A DNA stretch of 64,000 bases from Dentipellis sp. KUC8613. Its lineage: Eukaryota; Basidiomycota; Agaricomycetes; Russulales; Hericiaceae. Every line of letters begins with the position of its first letter. Position 1 is the first letter of the stretch. Under the pieces are notes generated by a model. That model did not search any database and had not been told where the DNA came from. It worked only from the letters and a program-made list of their open reading frames with translations. A program made the translations under genes and the position numbers. Shown piece after piece: positions 59,892 to 64,000 of the stretch. The stretch is from positions 105,770-169,769 of the forward strand of contig NSJX01000022.1 in the NCBI GenBank assembly GCA_002286715.1, in the 5' to 3' direction.

Positions 59892-60659
59892 AATGGATCT
59901 TTAGGGTATCGACACTATTTTGTATTGAAGCAGTAGCCATATTGAATTAGTTGCTGCCTATCTCCAGGTGCGACGATGTGGGGATCAGCTTATGGAATGT
60001 AAACATGAAGTCTGCGTGCAAGCGCCGGAGCGGTGTTGAAGCATCGACGCGCCTTGTTCTCCTGATCATGATCCGTCATTGAGCAGCCCAAATTTCCCGC
60101 TCTTCGACACTAAGGCTGTCATTTCTGATACATGCAGCCTGCTGTATCATCTTGATGGAGGCATTGATCCATAGTATGTGCTGTCTGGATCTCAGTTTCG
60201 TCAAGTTCTTCGCTCGAGAGGAGATGCCGCCTCCGTGATAGGCACCTCTTGTCTCCAATCTGATCTCTAGGTGCGTCGATATCGCAAGGAGTGCACTATG
60301 ACACACCTAAGTACGAATGCTTTCTAGTTTCTCCTGTCATCCTCGAGACAAGGATAGAATAGCTTCGTCACGCTTCCGATGCTTGCCGCCCATACTTTGC
60401 CCAGCAAACCCATCGCTCGTCTGGTATGTTTTATGCATGTTTTGAAGCCGAAAACATATGTTTAGGCTCTTCATGTCACTCATCAGAGCTTATAGTATCT
60501 CGGGAATCCAGGGCGTATCCACTGGTCACCCGGACCGCAATCGCAGCGCCTGTACCAAACATGTTCCCATGATCATATCAATTAGCACTTGTCAATGCCC
60601 TTCAAATTACCCCTCTGAAACACACCGTCCTCACCACTCTCCTCGCCCCGCTCACTACA
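59892..60659. other. Intergenic, nothing recognised
   Basis: Between tRNA-Arg and the aldolase gene. Short open frames only. Confidence 0.5.
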
Positions 60660-61713
60660 ATGACCTCCCACCCCCTCCTCCGCGCCTTCCAATCCTCCAC
60701 ACCTGCCTTCGGCGCATGGCTCGCGCTCCCCGGCGCACACCACGCGCGCCTCATCGCACAAGCAAGTCCGCACCTCGCATGGATCGTCATCGACTGCGAG
60801 CACGGGCTCACCGCGCTGCAGCCCGGCGCGGCCGAGTCCGTCGCAGCGATCGCAGGCGCGGGCGTGAGCCCGCTCGTGCGCATCCCCGCGACGGGGCCGA
60901 GCGGGCCCGGCGGGGTCGCGTGGCAGGTCAAGTACGCGCTCGATGCGGGCGCGCGGGGCGTGCTCGTGCCCATGGTGCGTCGGCTCTTGAAGTTCGCGGT
61001 TTGCGCGGTTTTTACGTGAACGTGTGTGTTGCGTAGATCAATAACGCCGCGCAAGCCGCGCTGGTCGCCTCGGAGGCGCGCTTTCCGCCCCGCGGGGTGC
61101 GCGGCTTCGGCTCGCCGTTCACGCATGGGATATGGGGCACGAGTGCGGGGGAGTACCTCGCGGGCGCGAACGACAGCGTGCTGGTGATTGTGCAGATCGA
61201 GTCGCGCGAGGCGGTCGAGAATGTCGAGGCGATTGCGGCCGTGGAGGGCGTCGGTACGTTTGCGTTGGAGCTCGTCTTGCTGTGGCTTTGACGGGGGCGC
61301 TGACGCGAGTGTGGGCGTAGATGCGTTGTTTATTGGTCCTTTTGATCTCTCGATTTCGTTGGGCTATCCGACGCCTGCGCCTGAGCCGCATCCTGAGGTC
61401 GAGAAGGTCATGCAGCGCATCCTGGAGGTCGGCCATGCGGCTGGAAAGAAAGTGTACGCGTGAAGCCTTGATTTATTGTCGCGAACGTCGCCGTCTCATC
61501 TGAACATCTTTTCAAGTGGCACCCTTTGCGTCACTGGTCCGCAAGCTGCCGAACGCGCCAAGCAAGGCTTCGACATGGTGCGTCTTTCAACAAGTCTCCT
61601 GTATGTCTACCATACTTATCTTTATCTTTTGTGAACAGGTGAACGTGACTGTGGACACGAGCCTCCTTACGAGCGGCATCGCAACTGAGCTTGCAGCCGC
61701 GGCTGGCCAATAG
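60660..61713 (+). CDS. HpcH/HpaI-type class II aldolase
   Basis: Five exons (60660-60974, 61037-61253, 61321-61453, 61517-61577, 61639-61713) give 266 residues, the normal family length. Conserved pieces: GAWLALPGAHHARLIAQ, WIVIDCEHGL (catalytic His), SPLVRIP (substrate-binding Arg), ALDAGARGVLVPM, GFGSPFTHGIWG, VQIESREAVENVEAIAAVEGV (metal-binding Glu), DALFIGPFDLSISLGYP (metal-binding Asp), and KKVGTLCVTGPQAAERAKQGFDMVNVTVDTSLL. These enzymes catalyse retro-aldol cleavage of 4-hydroxy-2-oxo acids to pyruvate plus an aldehyde, as in homoprotocatechuate catabolism in bacteria. The fungal substrate is not known. High GC3 in exon 1. Confidence 0.93.
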
Positions 61714-61913
61714 GAACCTGTTGTATTGGGCCTCTATTCAGACGGCTTCGCTTGTGGGGTGTCTTCGCCGTTTTGGTCATTTGAGAATGGTTGGTCAGGG
61801 TCGCTGGAAGATATTTCTGCTTTGTATTTTAGGTAGGTGACAGAGTCCTGCAAGCATGGTCCGTGCAAATATCCGTTTCTCCTGGGGAATGACTACGAAG
61901 GGTCCTTATCATC

Positions 61914-62000
61914 TGCCCCATGGCTGAGTTGGTTACAGCGTCCGACTGTTATCTTTCGATTGCAATCGGAAGGTCGTGAGTTCGAGCCTCACTGGGGCAG
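61914..62000 (+). tRNA. tRNA-Asn (GTT) with 13-nt intron
   Basis: Acceptor TGCCCCA pairs with TGGGGCA, discriminator G. Anticodon stem TCCGA/TCGGA; loop CTGTTA then a 13-nt intron (61952-61964) and A; anticodon 61948-61950. T arm GTGAG-TTCGAGC-CTCAC. The intron sits one base 3' of the anticodon, the standard position. Confidence 0.88.
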
Positions 62001-62087
62001 TACCCTTTTTTCCCTGCGTGATCGGCTTCGTTCTTCTGGAGGAACTCCCAGCGGCCCCGTATATGTTAATGTTGATGTGTTCTTCGT

Positions 62088-62191
62088 GCTTGGATGGCTC
62101 AGTTGGTTAGAGCGCAGGTCTCATATTACGTTATGAGTTACGACTTCGTAATTAAATCCTGAGGTCATGAGTTCGATCCTCATTCCGAGCA
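62088..62191 (+). tRNA. Elongator tRNA-Met (CAT) with 30-nt intron
   Basis: Acceptor GCTTGGA pairs with TCCGAGC, discriminator A. D arm GGCTCAGTTGGTTAGAGC; anticodon loop CTCATA, then a 30-nt intron (62126-62155), then A and stem TCCTG; T arm ATGAG-TTCGATC-CTCAT. The standard T-loop and D-loop favour elongator over initiator Met. Confidence 0.9.
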
Positions 62192-64000
62192 ATACAATTG
62201 GTAACCCTTCCCTTTTTCCTTCTCTGGCATCTGTGTTCTACGAGCACCTCGATTCAAACGATATCGAACTTCTGGGAACGTCGACGAGCATTTGTGTGAC
62301 ATTCTGCCAGATTGACTCTTTCATATCATTCCTTTGTTTTTCTGACCGCCATCTCCGTCATTCGATGGGAGATTGGAGGGCGCACGGACCGCGGTGACTT
62401 CGAAACAATTCCAAAGAACGCGCGACACGTGATGTCATATTCGAAGCACGTGCTCGCCAGACGCGATTTGCAATCATCCTCTTCTCGCTGCGCGCCTCCT
62501 TCATCCCCTTTCCGTTGGGCAATATAGAGCTCCCTCTGCCCTCTTGTCCACAAACCTATTTTCTCATATCTTCCGCTAGCCTCGTTCTTCTGGCGGAAGG
62601 TTTCCTTTGTCGACGACGCCTGCTGACCATGTCAACGTCATTCACTATGAACGCGCGTACTGTGAGCAAGCGAATCAGAGACCGTGTTATTCGGACGTAC
62701 CACCAAGCATCCGGTAAACACCTCTTAGTCCTGTCATTTTTAGCTCCTGCTCATTCTACATTGTGGTACAGGGACACGGATGATGCCGTCGGCGGCAAGT
62801 TGTCGAGAACTTGAAGATCATAGTGTTCGATCACCCGGCTCGCATACATCAAGGCTTCGAGCGCCAAGAAGTCGTTTTCCCTCATATGACATTTTCTTTT
62901 GCAGGGGCACATCACAAGGCAGCGATACACCACACTCTTAAGGCCCGAGATACGAGGACAGATATCCAGCTTCGTAAGTCGACACCAATGAAGCAGTCCA
63001 CAAAGCGTGCTCACCAATCTGCTTTGGCACCCAAAGCACCCTCTTGTATCTTCAAAAGGCACAACGTCTTCTGATTCAACGGTATGCTACTCGGATTTTG
63101 GGAGAAGCTGTGGGTGATTAAGCTCGGACATGCTGATCTCTCGGCGTCTGGGTGGCTTCATCCCGTTGCTGGTGCAGGCACGATCCGATCTGGCCTTATA
63201 CCATATGCACGATCGTATACGTGCAATCCCGGCCACTGGCCCTGCATAGTCTGTTCCATCTGCGCGGCGCAATTCTTGCTAGGCTGAACGGACGATATGT
63301 CGACTGTGGCGCCGGACGCAGGGGGCGTGTGTCGTATGCTTCTTGAAGGCCGGATATATGCAAGGTATCGTCCGTCCTGGGTTGAATCATGCGTGCTGGG
63401 CGTTGCTGACGACCATATGAAGGTACCCGGGCTAGCGAGCGTCGTGGCGCAGCAGCATGGTCGAAGGCAACACGTTACGGTAGGGTGAGATTCGTATCGG
63501 TCGATGCCGCCGGTCCAACAGGCGCCGAGGCACTTTCGCCAGTCTTACAGATCTGTTAAACCTCTCTGTCATCTGGACTCTAGGATGACTTCCGGCGTGC
63601 GGCGCCCTCCACGTACACCTCAATGACGAGGTTGTGGATACACTATGCTTCGCCACCAACACGGTGGAATGGAATGTGAACATCTGGAATGGCCAAGTGA
63701 GACGGGGCGCGCTGACGGAGCGTTCTGCAGGCTTACAGAGACCATTAGAAAGGGCTTAGCGAGCGGTATTTGGCGTTGTTGACGGCTGTGGGTGTCGGTG
63801 CGTGCAATATTCTGATTGGACCGCGTGTTCCGCCATGCCGGTTCGAGATGGTGTGTGAACGCCCAGTCCACGGCTGGAGGCACCGAAGCGGGTGATGTGG
63901 GCTTTGTGCGTTGTGAACAGGTCTCAGAACGTGAGTGCTGCGCAGGACACGGGGGAGCTCGAGTCCCTTGCATGCCATATCGATTTCCTTTCCTGGACGA
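62192..64000. other. 1.8-kb right edge without a recognisable gene
   Basis: Open frames up to about 117 codons on both strands, with no motif or coherent splice chain recognised. An ATATATGC word occurs near 63353. A gene could continue beyond the window. Confidence 0.4.

Overview
This window looks like nuclear DNA of an agaricomycete (basidiomycete) fungus, probably a wood-inhabiting polypore type. The evidence is the many very short spliceosomal introns (about 50-60 nt), GC-rich third codon positions in the housekeeping genes, a P450 expansion, DUF6533-type membrane proteins, intron-containing tRNA genes and a Ty3/Gypsy chromovirus. The organism assignment is an inference from gene content; no species marker is present.

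Layout: the left edge (1-7.1 kb, minus strand) holds two tandem cytochrome P450 genes (the first cut by the window edge) and a DUF6533-type membrane protein. From 8.1 to 38.9 kb lies mostly core metabolism and housekeeping: eIF3g, an F-box protein, a small cysteine-rich protein, an FAD aromatic monooxygenase, glucose-6-phosphate isomerase, COP9 signalosome subunit 3, a flavodoxin-like quinone reductase, a second FAD monooxygenase (opposite strand), cystathionine gamma-lyase, an ammonium transporter and a mitochondrial helical protein. From 39.8 to 59.7 kb (plus strand) lie a second DUF6533 gene and three tandem P450 genes. The last of these is split by a nested transposon complex. The right end has a tRNA-Arg, an HpcH/HpaI-type aldolase, and intron-containing tRNA-Asn and tRNA-Met genes.

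The most striking structure is at 48.8-58.3 kb. A chromovirus with two apparently identical 218-bp LTRs and a 5-bp target duplication (CTTTG) has landed inside a P450 exon. The retroelement has itself been hit twice: a palindromic GGGGCC-ended element, whose centre is an assembly gap, sits in its 5' LTR, and an uncharacterised 3.2-kb element lies between gag and pol.

The paralogues are arranged as a mirror: P450-P450-DUF6533 (minus), FAD monooxygenase (plus), core genes, FAD monooxygenase (minus), DUF6533-P450-P450-P450 (plus). P450s, phenol-hydroxylase-like flavoproteins, a quinone reductase and an HpcH/HpaI aldolase together suggest capacity for oxidising aromatic compounds. That functional link is inferred from family membership and proximity only.
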